Source: Mesostigma viride (taxonomy: Eukaryota > Streptophyta > Mesostigmatophyceae > Mesostigmatales > Mesostigmataceae). From it: a DNA stretch of 64,000 bases. The stretch spans positions 1,159,227 through 1,223,226 of the forward strand of contig RPFO01001598.1 of assembly GCA_009746045.1 (NCBI GenBank), in the 5' to 3' direction. Below are positions 49,782-62,240 of the stretch, piece after piece. The notes beneath the pieces were generated by a model. It was not told the DNA's origin and ran no database searches. It saw nothing but the letters and a program-made list of their open reading frames with translations. Numbering within the stretch: the first letter of the stretch is position 1; every line of letters starts with the position of its first letter. A program made the translations under genes and the position numbers.

Positions 49782-50515
49782 TTTCGATTAGTGGCGATAT
49801 GCCGCCAAATGTGGCGGTGTGGCACTTTTTTTGGCAAAATGTGGCGGTGCCACCCACTTTGACAGGGCTCCCAAGAAGCCACAATTTGGCCGTGCTGTTC
49901 TACTTTAGAGTTTCGTTTCGCCACAGGGTGGCCGTGCCTGAAGTTCACTCTAGTACAGGTTACGCCACAATTGGCGGTGTCAGCCGGTCTTCCGGCCGGC
50001 GTTCCGCCACCAGCCTCCCTAGTACTAGACTTCTACTATGACTGACTTACTGACTGCATAGTGCATGGGACACAACAACAACTGACTGCATAGAGCATGT
50101 ACGTAGAGCCCGGCAAAGTGCCAAGTGGCAAGTGGCCCGCTGCCAGAGACCAGAGTGCACTGTGCAGACTGCAGCTTGTGTGCATTTTCACTTTTCAGGC
50201 TTCAGCTGGCTGGCGGCCTGGCGCCTCAGTTATTAAGTCACTCGCCAGCCATACTGCATTGACTAATGTGTTTCGACTTTCGGCACTAGTAATCGTTGTT
50301 GTTAACTTACCAAGTAGGAAAAATCCATGGCAGATGCTGGGCCCGCCTTGTGTACAGCCAGTACGGCGCCGCGCCGCGCTGACCCCGCTGCCGGCAGGGT
50401 CATTTGCTGCACCAAAAAGCCAGCCCGCCACACATTGGCTGAGTAAACTGAAGTTTTCATAGTTCGAAACGCCACAAGTGGCCTAGCGCCACTAGTAACG
50501 AAAACCTTAATCGAA
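49782..50515. mobile_element. 0.73-kb relative of the 30.8-kb TIR element
   Basis: The left end TTTCGATTAGTGGCG matches the reverse complement of the 33.08-kb end. The right end, complement of TTCGATTAAGGTTTT, matches the 30.79-kb end. Internal homology covers the GTGGCGGTG-rich segment (49790-50020 with 32870-33085) and the GTGTGGCGGGCT segment (50420-50450 with 30900-30915). There is no coding capacity. Confidence 0.7.
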
Positions 50516-51529
50516 TCACTGGTCTGTATGAGAGGTTGGCATGGTACAGAGATAGTGCAATTAAGTACTAGATTCACGGTTTCGCGCACGATAGTACAGG
50601 GATCTGCACGGGATACCGACGGTTACGAAGGAATATTTGACAGTTACAATAGAATATTCGACGGTGACAAAAATAACGACTACAAAAAATACCGAGTCCC
50701 CACCCGAGTCCCGTGCAAAAATCAAGGGTTCCAACGGACCCTGGGCAGAACATTCTGGGTCCGGTGGGCCGAGCATACTACACCCCTTGCAGTTGAGCGC
50801 CTTAATGCCCTGCGCGACAAGATAATTACATTTTATTGGTTGGAAGTACTATAAGACCCGCCCTTTAATCCTTTATACGAATATATCTAGTTTGTGAAGG
50901 GGACGGGACATGCGCTGAAAAATTCGCGGCACCGTCCGAGGTACCGTCCGTACTGTGAAAAGTGGGTGCACCGTGGTGCGCGCATCCCAAGTTGCAGAAG
51001 TGGCCATGGCGATTACGTTCAGGCGAGACTGCCATTTTCTCCCCGACTCATCTCTCTCATATCCATAGCACGAGACCGAATTCCAATTTCAAAGTCAATT
51101 TCAATTTAGTTCAATGGCGGACGGCCTAACCGGGTCCGACTTAGGTTCTCACCGATGACGAAAAAGGATCAATTATATACGTTTTGCTTTTGGAGTCGTC
51201 ATAGCTGCTTGTCACGTGCGTAAATTTGTCGATACTGCGTGTCAGCCGTAACCGATTATACTGGCGAACTCGTGCGTCTTAAAAAGGCGCAAGTGGTCTG
51301 ACCGAATCTACGGCTCAGACGCATGCAAAAGATCTGAATCAACTCCGCCGTGAAGCCATACCGCCGGCAGCCATTTTCGTATCAGCTATATGCCTTTGCT
51401 ATGTCAAAGCTTGATCAGCACCCACAGTAATTAGTTGCAGGGCTTCTTACCCTCATGGACCTGGTAGGTGCATGAGGTAGAACTGCGCGGGTGCCACCGC
51501 ATTCCCCACTCATGCACGGGACAATGCGG
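50516..51529. other. Non-coding repeat-rich stretch
   Basis: No gene recognised. A short shared block (TTTGCTATGTC, AAGCTT, GCACCCACAG) at 51395-51430 also occurs at 13708-13745. Confidence 0.4.
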
Positions 51530-51612
51530 CTCCCATCCATCCATCCATCCATCGGGGTTAATGCTCCGTCACTCCCCAACGGGAGCACGAGTCTAATTAA
51601 TTAATGAATTAA
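51530..51612 (+). repeat. TTAA-flanked hairpin repeat, copy at 51.5 kb
   Basis: Near-identical to 8225-8312, without an inserted element. It marks the likely empty-site form of the piggyBac target. Confidence 0.8.
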
Positions 51613-51714
51613 GGCGGCTCCCCCGGTGCCCACCAGTCCTGCTCACCTTCCCCTCCCGGCCTGACTGAGGACAAGCAGCGCTCGGTTCCTTTCTCGTCGC
51701 AACAGGTTGCACGA

Positions 51715-51795
51715 CCTCAGGTGAGTCACCTGCATGGACGCTCGACGACGACCTGACCCCCGCTCAGCAGCAGCAGCGACGCGACGGCTAAGGCC
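51715..51795 (+). pseudogene. Fragment of an ORF1-like protein (third copy)
   Basis: One frame reads TLDDDLTPAQQQQRRDG, matching the C-terminal block TLDDDLTLAQQQRRRELW of the copy near 63.5 kb. Only this short segment survives. Confidence 0.6.
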
Positions 51796-51839
51796 TGAAT
51801 ACCTCTGCCACAATTCAATCAGTAATTCATTAACTCCTG

Positions 51840-51900
51840 CTCCCTTAATTGGGGGAGTCACGGAGCACCTGAGTGCTTTTAATCCCTGCATGTGACAGTG
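51840..51900 (-). repeat. R1 repeat fragment, inverted
   Basis: Carries GGGGGAGTCACGGAGCACC and AGTGCTTTTAATCC, the complement of the R1 core seen at 54125-54165. Confidence 0.6.
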
Positions 51901-52214
51901 TGCACAACAGGAAGAAAGCTCCGCCACAAGCACGCGATCCCCAGAAGCCCAAGGTGTACAGTGGAGGGGCGGGGACCTGATGATCAACAACAAGATGTGG
52001 ACGCCCCCTGTACATGGGCTAGAACTTAATAGCCCTAGCTTGTAATCTGATTGGTACTAAGGCATTGCCACCAGGGCAGCGATGCCTAGAATGTTTGCCT
52101 AGCCGTGCCACCATACCTAGTCACGTGCACCGCTAACGTACGCACGGCCGGTACACGCGATCAGCCATACTAGCATTAGCTTAGCCCTTGTACAGCCATG
52201 TGCTCAGTGAACGC

Positions 52215-52352
52215 CAATACGCCGTATAATACGGTAAATACGCCGTATTATACAATACGGCGGGGTTTGGCGTACTAACGTACTAGAAATACGGCGTATT
52301 GCGTTCTCAACGCCAATACGGCGCATAATACGTATTTTTCGCGTATTATACG
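52215..52352. repeat. TACG/CGTA palindromic cluster, left
   Basis: Many overlapping inverted repeats built on ACGCCGTATTATACGGCG-type words (ATACGCCGTATAATACGG and relatives). A matching cluster is at 53803-53890. Confidence 0.75.
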
Positions 52353-53802
52353 GCGCCCGGCTCCGGAATTTGGCGCCAGAGCTAGTTTTGGCGTTGCTGA
52401 CCTAGGCAGGTACGCAGCCTGAACCGTACTTGGGGAGTACGGGCCTACGGTTGGTCCCGCTTGTCATCTCTGCCAGTTGACGGCGTGGGTAAACGATGGC
52501 AAAACGAGACCGACTTGCATAAATATGATAGTTGACCTCCGCGGCCATGGAGGTGCAGAAATCTGACTGGTATGGGAGCATGGCTTGACATTTTGAACTG
52601 CAATTTTGCAGGCATGATCCATAGGTCCTAAACAGCGTATATCATTGGCAGGCAACGCCTGGGTGTGCGCAGATATGTCTCGACCCTATGCTCGGTGCAG
52701 CAACCTCGTTTGATCAGCGACCAGGTCGGTCGCCGTGCATGTGCTAACTGTTACTAGGCGGGAAATAAGTCGATACGTTTGTACGCGGATAGATGTGTAA
52801 AATATATTGCTGACATGTTTTATTGGCGACGACGGCCAGGAAAGCGGCTCGCAGCTACATCGATGAGGTGGGCATCCGGCTACCTCCAGCAAGGAAGGTA
52901 ATTAATCTGCGGTTTTGATCTGGTATGTGCTATCCTGTTCACGTTTTATTGCATACTGTATCAAGGTTTTGGGTCGAATCGTATACCTATCAATAAGTTC
53001 ATGGTTGTAATAAGGAATTAGTTCAATTAGCAATCTATATACCATGCAGTGGATGAGTATCACACTTCATGACCTTTATGTAAACAACAAACTGTCGACA
53101 CCCCCTAGGGCTCCCCCAGAATAGATTCTAGCCAGCTGTCTAGAAGAGGGCAATCGACATAGCTTTTACATTATAGCATGACTTGCCATGTATTTCTCGA
53201 GCATAGTATACTGATCTAGCCCCAACGGCTTAGAGTAGCCCCAACGGTTTAGAGTGGCATGAACGCAATCACATTAGCCCAGCCATGGCTCAGCGTGGCC
53301 ATTTGCTTATGCCTTAGCAGACGCCCGTTGAGCCCACTTCACCTTTCTTGTACAGCATCAGCTATGCTTCAGCCTACCTCTGGTATCGTTAATAATGGTT
53401 GTCCCACAGTGATGCGCCCCGGCCCCGTGATGTGGATAGAGCGCTCGATGTGGCCTGCCCACCGACTGGTGGGCGGTGGCAGTGAGAGAAGCTAGGGCGC
53501 CCTCCCTCCCTCTCATTGTGTACAGGGGTTGAAGGTTCCTCTACTTTGTATTGGCACCCACGTGACGCAGTCACGTGATAATTAACTAATTAATAAATTA
53601 ATTACACTTCATACAATTGATGAGACAACCAAGTGAGTGTCAAACGGCTACCGGCGACCTCTACGTGCATTGTATTGTTTTTCATCAAGATTGAGACATT
53701 AGCTAGAGTTTTTGAGAGGCACGCCCATGGGATAAACACCTTAGAATATTTTATCCTAATTGAAAATCCACTTTTCCGGTCAAAAAACCACTTTTTTTTT
53801 TT
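52353..53802. other. Sequence between the two TACG clusters
   Basis: 1.45 kb with no supported gene. A small duplicated unit (AGCCCCAACGG with TTAGAGT) occurs at 53218-53255. Confidence 0.4.
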
Positions 53803-53890
53803 TGGCGTATAATACGCGTATAATACGCGTATAATACGGCAATACGCAATACGCCGAGGTTTTGCCGTATTGCCGTAATGCCGTACTGGC
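53803..53890. repeat. TACG/CGTA palindromic cluster, right
   Basis: GGCGTATAATACGCG iterations preceded by a T10 run and followed by CCGTATTGCCGTAATGCCG. Confidence 0.75.
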
Positions 53891-54074
53891 TCACACTGCA
53901 TGTGCTTGTTGTGCTACGTCCTGGCTATGATGCATGCAGCTTAAGCTTGCCCATGCTCGCTCGATCCTTGTTATGATATGCTCACATGGGTCTTATCATG
54001 CACCCACAGAACTTGCCGGATCGTCTATCGTGTCCGATCGGATTGGCGATTGCTGCTGTGGCATGCCTCTGGCC

Positions 54075-54210
54075 ATGAAGGAGAAAGGGGGTCTCTGCCC
54101 TTTCTTCCGGCCTGTTGTGCACATACAGGGATTAAAAGCACTCCGGTGCTCTGTGACTCCCCAACGGGAGCACGAGTTTGATTAATTAATTAATTAATTA
54201 ATTAATTAGT
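54075..54210 (+). repeat. R1 hairpin repeat, copy at 54.1 kb
   Basis: GGGGGTCTCTGCCC, GATTAAAAGCACTCC, GTGACTCCCCAACGGGAGC, then a long (TTAA)n run ending near 54209. It shares order and wording with 54975-55110. Confidence 0.75.
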
Positions 54211-54235
54211 TGCTGGACTCTCCCTGCATGTGCGG

Positions 54236-54420
54236 AGTTTATTTGAACCTGCACATGGCCTGCTGCCTTTCACTTGAGGCCGGCAATGAGAGAAGTTGGG
54301 GGTCCATGCCCCTTTCTTGCTGTGCATCAAACAGGGACGAAAGGTTCCTACTCAAAAGTCGGTACGTACCCCGTGACTCTCCCAACGGAGGCGCTTGAAT
54401 GACTGATTGAATGAATCCTC
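54236..54420 (+). repeat. Dispersed repeat R1 (long form), copy at 54.3 kb
   Basis: Partner of 13778-13955 (see that entry). Confidence 0.75.
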
Positions 54421-54974
54421 GGGGACGGGAGTCAAAGGCGAGTGCTCAACACTATAGCTGGTGCATGCGGCCTGCGGGAGCCGTCTTGTCCCGGGAGCGG
54501 GGAAGACAGTGCCCGCGCGCAGCGGGCGATGTTGCCTTCGCCCCCCGGCCACCCGCGTGGGATGAGCCCCATGCGGGTAAGGAGAGTGCCCGTAAGCTTG
54601 GCGCAGCATGAGACTCGGCGTACGTCGATCCTTCCCGAGGTCCATGTGGATCGACACGCGTCGTACGATGTAGAATCGCGCTGCACATGCGGCGGTAGCG
54701 CTCGGTGGCCTCCCGCCTGCCGCTTGCCGGGCGTCTGGACTGCAGCTCCTTGAGCAGTGATCGAGCTTGGTGACGATGGCGGCAGCCGGTGGTTGAGGCC
54801 GCCTGGGTCTTCAACGTACAGTTCCTCCCATGCAGGTGTGCACGAGTACTGGGTTACCCTCGTCAAGTCCGCCCTGGCTAATTGGGCGGTGCAGTGCATA
54901 TGCATGGTGACCCGATGATTGCAGCCACTGCCTGTGTCCAGATGCCGGATCGTTTAGACGTGTACGTCCGATTG
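54421..54974. other. GC-rich stretch with decayed coding look
   Basis: Several overlapping open frames up to 157 codons but none with a family signature. It may be another degenerate element ORF. Confidence 0.3.
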
Positions 54975-55110
54975 CAACAATGGCATGAGGGAAGGGGGGG
55001 TCTCTGCCCCCTTCCTAGCTGCGGTGCAAAAACATGCAGGTATTAAATGCACTTTGGTGCTCCGTGACTCCCCAACAGGAGCCCGTGTTCAATGAAATGA
55101 TGGTGCACAC
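54975..55110 (+). repeat. R1 hairpin repeat, copy at 55.0 kb
   Basis: GGGGGGTCTCTGCCCCCTTC, GTATTAAATGCACTTTGG, GTGACTCCCCAACAGGAGC, without the TTAA run. Confidence 0.7.
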
Positions 55111-55904
55111 ATGCAAGTACTTACTTGAACATAACCTAAGTAAGTGCGTGAACATGCACTGAAGGCCTGTGCACATGTCACGGAGTTACTGATGAGGTAC
55201 TTTACTACGCGAATACTTCACCCACAATGCAGACGATATTTGTAACTTTCGTGGAATTATTTTTCTAATGAGATTAGCATAGTACTCCGTGGCATGCCCA
55301 TGCGCATGACACGCAAGTACTTACTTACTTACCCGCGAAGGCAAGTGGCGCGACTCACTCGATCGCCCAGGTCTGGAGTTGCAGATAGCAACTCCGGGTC
55401 ATCCGGACTATCTGGAAGACAACTGTACGCTCGGCCATGATGTTGAACGCCCCCACCCTTCGTTCCATCCTCGCGGAAGCCTTTCAGCAGCACGTGACCC
55501 CCCTTGCTGCCGACATTTCAGCAATCGGCGGCACGCTGACTGCTGAACTTCCTCACATTTCCACCGCCGCCGCCTCCACCTCCACCGCCGTTTCCGCCTT
55601 CACTGCCGACATCAAAGCCCAGCTCCTCGACCTCGACCAACGCCTTCAAGCCACCGCCACCGCCCTTGAGAGCTTGCATGACACCGCCGGCCTCACCGCC
55701 CACTGAGCGGTGCAGGAAATCGCTGCCCAGCCGGCACCTGCTGGCCCGGCCAGTGATGTTCCCTCCACCTGGGCGGACTTGCTTAAGCATCATACCACCT
55801 CCACCACCTCCACCATCGCGGCACAACTCAAGCAACAAGCCCTCGACCTTCGCGAGGCGGCCGAGCTCGACAAGCGCAGCCACAATCACTAGAAAAGGAG
55901 ATGA

Positions 55905-56375
55905 CCGGGCGGTAACACGCCCGGTAACACGAACGAACCCGGTAACATGCCCGGTAACATGAACGGACCCATGTTACCGGACGGTAACAAGGGTCCGTTC
56001 ATGTTACCGGGCGGTAACATGGGTCCGTTCATGTTACCGGGCCAGTTCGTGTTACCGGGCCGGCGGGTTACCGGGTTCGTTCGTGTTACCGGGCGTGTTA
56101 CCGGGCACGTTCATGCTACGATGCCTGTTACCGGGCATGTTCATGTTACCGGGCCAGTTCGTGTTACCGGGCCGGTTACCGGGCATGTTCGTGTTACCGG
56201 GCGTGTTACCGGGTACGTTCATGTTACGATGCCTGTTACCGGGCATGTTCATGTTACCGGGCTAGTGCGTGTTACCGGGCCGGTTACCGGGCATGTTCGT
56301 GTTACTGGGCGTGTTACCGGGCACGTTCATGGTACGTTGCCGGTTACCGGGCATGTTCATGTTACTCTACACGTA
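55905..56375. repeat. Left subterminal GGTAAC/GTTACC array of the CACTA element
   Basis: About 40 motifs of the form CCGGGCGGTAAC or GTTACCGGGC, in both orientations, including near-palindromes. They extend about 490 bp in from the left end. Confidence 0.9.
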
Positions 56376-58186
56376 AGCCAGCCATAATTTCAACGCATGT
56401 AAGGCTACACATTTCCATCTCCATTCATATTCATCATCATGAACCGGACTCGCCAACGCGGACAAGATAACGGCAGGCTCGAGCTACCATGGTCCGGATT
56501 CTCCGATTTCTGGCCTGCGCTGGTTGTCTCCTTGATAAATGACATGTCGGTGCTGCATGGTTGACTCTCTTTGATATTACATAATTAAACTCGTTATTAA
56601 TTAACTCGTTATTAATTAAACTCGTGCTCCGTTAGGGAGTCATGGAGCATATTAATTAACATCTTGCGTTCGTTGCCTATGTACGGGATACTAGACAGTG
56701 TCCTTCCAGTCCGTTTTGCTTGCCGTACGTTGCACCGTTCAGTACGAGGCACATTGATGTACGGTTCGAAGCACAGATATGTACTGCGCGTACTAACGCC
56801 TGGCACAAAACTTTCGCCGCGCGGATTTCAAATTTGGGGAACGGGTTGTTACCTCCAAAGAAAGACGTTAGAAGACCAGGGGCGGGGATGGCGGTCGGCG
56901 GACACGGAACTGACGAAAGCCATGAATGGCGACGGGCGGAAACATTATCGCCGCTGGCCAGTACGCCAGCGCTTGTGACAGTGCTGGCTCGGGACAAGAT
57001 AGGGTTGACATGGCAGAATTCGTCTGGCAGGAATGGTGGACTGTTAAGGTCGGGAAAAGAAGGATTGCCAGCACGGAAAACTCTCAGCGAAGTTCAGAGA
57101 GTTTCCACATACAGTTTAGATGTAGGTCCGTAACCGAGTATGCCTGGAGAAATTCGATGTTATTCTGGTTGTTTTTTCAATGCGGCCTGGCAGTTTGTCA
57201 AGAATTGCTCAAATGAGCTAAGGATGGTGATTCCCACTACGTACACAGTGCCTCTTGTTAGGTAGCTAGGACGTCAGCCGCGGTTGTATTTCCACGACAG
57301 CACCGACGAGGAGCCAATCCTGGAGGCCTCTCCCGAATCCGGCAGTATGCAGGGGTAGCAATTCAAGAGAACGCGAGCGGTAAATGGAGCGATGAGCTGC
57401 AGTGCAGACCGCATGGCAGCAGGGGTGGCAGCGAGAACCGCACTAGAAGCGGTTCTAGTAGCGACGACATGTGAGTGACATAAGTAACGAAGAATAAGCA
57501 GAGCGAGATTCTGGAGCTATCCAAAACCTACAAGGCCGTCATGGACAGGCTGTGATCGAAGAGGAATGGAGCTGGGAAAATGAGCAACGGCGTAGCTGAG
57601 CAAGGATACTTATGAGAATGGCTTGGCAGGTTGCATTGGAAGGCCCATAGACCGCAAAAGCGGCATTCTGAGCAAAAGCTGGTTTCTTAGTATAGCATGA
57701 ACTCTGAATTCTTGATTTCTTTTCCTCTTACATGCGTGGTCAATTTCATGAAGATGACCATCATGAAGTACCGTCCTTCGGCATTTTCGTGTGTAATGCC
57801 CGTTTGTTGTCAAAGCACGTCCATGCAGACCTGAATCCCATGCAGGCCCCAAGCGTCAATTGCGACTATCTTTGCAAAGGAAAAGCATCTAGACGTGTTC
57901 TGATGAAGCCAGTAAGGTCAAATGTTTCATGGTGCTTCCTCATTAGCCACATAGTTGATTAGATACTAACTTGGTTGGTCCATGCGTGAGTATGTGCGTG
58001 TTGTCATCAGTTTGCTACCTACTTTTAATTACCTTACCTACTTACTAGCTTTGTTATTGAAGGTATTTTCCTAATTTTGCACTGGAATTCATTCCTCACA
58101 TCACCACTATTCTTTCACCCCTTTGCAATCGCAACAGGAGGGACGGAGTGTTATCTTCTCCGCGGTCATGAGTTTGTCCCTTCTGC
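56376..58186. other. CACTA interior, left part, without an assigned gene
   Basis: Open frames exist (for example 57732-57962 and 56720-57133) but no family match is apparent. A 62-residue stretch LLSKHVHADLNPMQAPSVNC at about 57800-57860 looks protein-like and could be a captured exon. An inverted R1 fragment (complement of GTGCTCC and ACTCC) lies at 56590-56665. Confidence 0.35.
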
Positions 58187-58880
58187 GTGGTAAGTGTCAT
58201 AAAGTTGATTAGTCCCTTGGTCCCTCACTTGCTCCTTGCTTCCTTGCATGCTTGCTTGCTTGCTGAGTTCGATAAAGCCCTTGCTTCCTTGCATGCTTGT
58301 TTCCGTCTTTGCATGCTTGCCTGCTTCTTTGCGTGGTTGCTTTCTTCCTTGATTAGGCCCTTGCTTCGTTGTATAGCCGCTTGCTGAATTTGATTAATTC
58401 CTTTCTTTATTCCCTTGCTTCCTTGCATGCGTGCTTCCTGAATGTAATCAGTCCCTTGCTTCCTTGGTTATTCCCATGCTTCCTTTGTCAGCCACTCTTC
58501 CTTGCATGCTTGCTGAATTTAATTAATGCCTTGCTTCCTTTGATATGACCCTGCCTACTTGGTTAGGCCGTTCCTTCCCTGCATGCTTGACCACTTGCTG
58601 AATGGAAGCAGTCCCCTGATTCCTTTGTTAGGCCGTTGCTTCCTTTGTTAGCCCCTCTTCCTTGCATGCTTGCAATTGCTTGCTTGCTGAATTTCATTAG
58701 TCCCTTGATTCCTTTGTTAGGCCCTTGCTTCCTTTTTTAGCCACTCTCTTCCTTGCGCGCATGTACGCTTGCTTGCTGAATTCAATTAGTCCCTTGCTTC
58801 CTTGGTTAGGCCCTTGCTTCCTTGGTTAGCCACTCTTGCTTGCTTGCTGAATTTAATTAGTCCCTTGCTTCCTCGGTTAG
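58187..58880. repeat. Degenerate tandem repeat of CTTGCTTCCTTGCATGCTTG units
   Basis: Units of about 40-60 bp containing TTGCTTCCTTG, GCATGCTTGCTTGCTGAAT and TTAATTAGTCCC, imperfect, at least twelve copies. Confidence 0.85.
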
Positions 58881-58919
58881 TCCGGCCTTGCTTCCTTGCA
58901 TGCTTGCTTGGTGAATTTT

Positions 58920-61375
58920 AGTAGCCCTCTCTCCCCCTCTCTCTCCCCTCTCTCTCTCCTCTCTCTCCCCTCTCTCCCCCTCGCTCCCCCTCGCTCCCCC
59001 TCGCTCCCCTCGCCCCCCTCGCCCCCCTCGCTCCCCCTCTCCCCCTCGCCCCCCTCGCCCCCCGCGCCCCCTCGCTCCCCCTCGCGCCCCTCGCTCCCCC
59101 TCGCTCCCCCTCGCTCCCCCTCGCTCCCCTCGCTCCCCTCGCTCCCCCTCGCTCCCCCTCGCTCCCCTCGCTCCCCTCGCTCCCCCTCGCTCCCCTCGCT
59201 CCCCTCGCTCCCCTCGCCCCCCTCTCTCTCCCCTCTCTCTCCCTCTCTCCTCTCTCTCCCCTCTCTCCCCCTCTCTCCCCCTCGCTCCCCCTCGCTCCCC
59301 CTCGCTCCCCCTCGCTCCCCCTCGCTCCCCTCGCTCCCCCTCGCTCCCCTCGCTCCCCTCGCTCCCCCTCGCCCCCCTCTCTCTCCCCTCTCTCCCCTCT
59401 CTCCCCTCTCTCTCCCCCTCTCTCCCCCTCGCTCCCCCTCGCTCCCCCTCGCTCCCCCTCGCTCCCCCTCGCCCCCCTCGCTCCCCTCGCTCCCCCTCGC
59501 TCCCCTCGCTCCCCTCGCTCCCCTCGCTCCCCCTCGCTCCCCCTCGCTCCCCCTCGCTCCCCCTCGCTCCCCTCGCTCCCCTCGCTCCCCCTCGCTCCCC
59601 TCGCCCCTCTCTCTCCCCTCTCTCTCCCCTCTCTCTCTCCTCTCTCTCCCCTCTCTCCCTCTCTCCCCTCGCTCCCCCTCGCTCCCCTCGCTCCCCTCGC
59701 CCCCTCGCTCCCCTCCTCCCTCGCTCCCCCTCGCGCCCTCGCTCCCCCTCGCTCCCTCGCTCCCCTCGCTCCCCCTCGCTCCCTCGCTCCCCCTCGCTCC
59801 CCCTCGCTCCCCCTCGCTCCCCTCGCTCCCCTCGCTCCCCTCGCTCCCCCTCGCTCCCCCTCGCTCCCCTCGCTCCCCCTCGCTCCCCTCGCTCCCCCTC
59901 GCTCCCCTCGCTCCCCTCGCTCCCCCTCGCTCCCCTCGCCCCTCTCTCTCCCCTCTCTCTCCCCTCTCTCTCTCCTCTCTCCCTCTCTCCCCCTCTCTCC
60001 CCCTCGCTCCCCTCGCTCCCCTCGCTCCCCTCGCTCCCCCTCGCTCCCCTCGCTCCCCTCGCTCCCCCTCGCGCCCCCTCGCCCCCCTCCCCCCCTCGCT
60101 CCCCTCGCTCCCCCTCGCCCACCCTCGCTCCCCTCGCTCCCCTCGCTCCCCCTCGCTCCCCTCGCTCCCCCTCGCTCCCCCTCGCTCCCCCTCGCTCCCC
60201 TCGCTCCCCCTCGCTCCCCCTCGCTCCCCCTCGCTCCCCCTCGCTCCCCTCGCTCCCCCTCGCCCCCTCTCTCTCCCCTCTCTCTCCCCTCTCTCTCCCT
60301 CTCTCCCCTCGCTCCCCCTCGCTCCCCCTCGCCCCTCTCTCTCCCCTCTCTCTCCCCTCTCTCTCCTCTCGCTCCCCCTCGCTCCCCCTCGCCCCCTCTC
60401 TCTCCCCCTCTCTCCCCTCTCTCTCCCTCTCTCTCCCCCTCTCTCCCTCTCTCCCCCTCGCTCCCCCTCGCTCCCCCTCGCTCCCCTCGCCCCTCGCTCC
60501 CCCTCGCTCCCCCTCGCTCCCCCTCGCTCCCCCTCGCTCCCCTCGCTCCCCCTCGCTCCCCCTCGCTCCCCCTCGCTCCCCTCGCTCCCCCTCGCTCCCC
60601 CTCGCTCCCCCTCGCTCCCCCTCGCTCCCCCTCGCTCCCCCTCGCTCCCCCTCGCTCCCCTCGCTCCCCTCGCTCCCCCTCGCTCCCCTCGCCCCCCTCT
60701 CTCTCCCCTCTCTCTCCCCTCTCTCTCCCCTCTCTCTCCCTCTCTCTCCCCTCTCTCCCCTCTCTCCCCTCGCTCCCCCTCGCTCCCCCTCGCTCCCCCT
60801 CGCTCCCCCTCGCTCCCCTCGCTCCCCCTCGCTCCCCCTCGCGCCCCCTCGCCCCCCTCCCCCTCGCTCCCCCTCGCCCCCCTCGCCCCCCTCGCCCCCT
60901 CGCCCCCCTCGCCCCCCTCGCCCACCCTCGCCCCCTCGCCCACCCTCGCCCACCCTCGCCCCCCTCGCCCCCCTCGCCCCCCTCGCCCACCCTCGCCCCC
61001 CCTCGCCCCCCTCGCCCACCCTCGCCCCCCTCGCCCCCCTCGCCCCCCTCGCCCCCCTCGCCCACCCTCGCCCCCCTCGCCCACCCTCGCCCCCCTCGCC
61101 CCCTCCCCCTCGCCCCCTCGCCCCCCTCGCCCCCCTCGCCCCCCTCGCCCCCCTCGCCCCCCTCGCCCCCTCGCTCCCCCTCGCTCCCCCTCGCTCCCCT
61201 CCCCCCCTCGCCCCCCTCGCCCCCCTCGCCCCCCTCGCCCCCCTCGCTCCCTCGCTCCCCCTCGCCCCCTCGCCCCCGCTCCCCCTCGCTCCCCCTCGCT
61301 CCCCCTCGCTGCCCCTCGCTCCCCCTCGCTCCCCTCTCTCCCCCTCTCTCTCCCTCTCTCTCCCTCTCTCTCCCC
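58920..61375. repeat. 2.46-kb CCCTCGCT/CCCTCTCT tract
   Basis: Plus strand is C, T and scattered G with virtually no A. Eight- and nine-base words CCCTCGCT and CCCCTCGCT alternate with CCCTCTCT blocks roughly every 300-400 bp. It produces open frames of over 800 codons on both strands (SEGERGGAR and LPLAPPRSP repeats), which are not genes. Confidence 0.97.
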
Positions 61376-61461
61376 CTTCCCACCCCCCGCTCTCTTGTTC
61401 CTCCCGCACCCCTCCTCTCTCTTTCCCTTTCCCTTGGCTGTTGAGAAGGACTGGGGTGAAA

Positions 61462-61519
61462 ACTCCATACCGTTGGTGGCTGCCTTCAAGCAGGAAGTTT
61501 CAAGGATCAACAAGTTTTT
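61462..61519 (+). other. Possible captured exon in the CACTA element
   Basis: After a pyrimidine tract ending CTGTTGAG, a frame reads DWGENSIPLVAAFKQEVSRI and is followed by NKF and a GT donor (GTGAGC near 61520). The pattern P-L...KQE..R.N recalls the C-terminal region of dynein heavy chains, but this is too short to assign. Confidence 0.25.
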
Positions 61520-61959
61520 GTGAGCTGTCTGATATGGTCACTGCTGCGACAAAGGTGAGTTGTCTCGTTTTTCATGCAATTTTTTTGTTGTTGCTAGGTA
61601 AGCCGGCCATTTTGTACTCCCCTGTTTTTGCTCTCACGATTTATCCTTGTTGTGGTTTGTATGGTCCCGTAAAGTGGCATGCATTATCACTATCCACATT
61701 AGTGCTGGAAACCATCCGCAGTGTTTTTGCTGCCGCCACCTCTGCTATTACCAACGTTAAAGCATTCTTGCTTTCTAAGCACTCTTTTTCCATCAACTGC
61801 AGTGACAAACACAAGGGTAGACATAGGCAACGACAAATTCCTTGCATGCGTGCCTTGCTCTTCACCGGCTGGCTCGTTTGCTGGTTGTCTAACAGTTTCT
61901 ACGGATAAACTGCACATGCAATTGTAAGGTCTGCCTTGCTACCATGCTAGTGGGTAGCA

Positions 61960-62240
61960 GGGTGATCGTGCTTGTTCCTTGTCAAGGGAGGGATGCATGT
62001 GGAGTAGGTGGGTGGGTGTGCTTGTTCCTTGCCAAGGGAGGGATGCACAAAGGTTAGGTAGGTGCACGTGCTTGTTTCTTGTCAAGGGAGGGATGCACGA
62101 AGGGTAGGTGGGGGCACATGGTTGTGCCTCGTCAAGGGCGGGATGGACGAAGGGTAGGTGGGGGCATGTGGTTGGTCCTCGTCAAGGGAGGGAGGCACGA
62201 AGGCTAGGTGGGTGCATGTGCTTGGTCCTTGTCTTTTCAC
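61960..62240. repeat. About 60-bp tandem repeat, five units
   Basis: Units share CTTGTCAAGGGAGGGATGCAC and AGGTAGGTGGGGGCA-like parts and diverge by 10-20%. Confidence 0.85.

Noticed and set aside
54432-54905. Minus-strand frame of 157 codons
   Set aside because: No family pattern, competing frames on both strands, and a repeat-rich setting.
58857-61523. Four overlapping frames of 820-880 codons rich in EGERG or LPLAPPRSP
   Set aside because: Produced by the CCCTCG/CCCTCT tract. The mix of 8- and 9-base words shows no coding periodicity.
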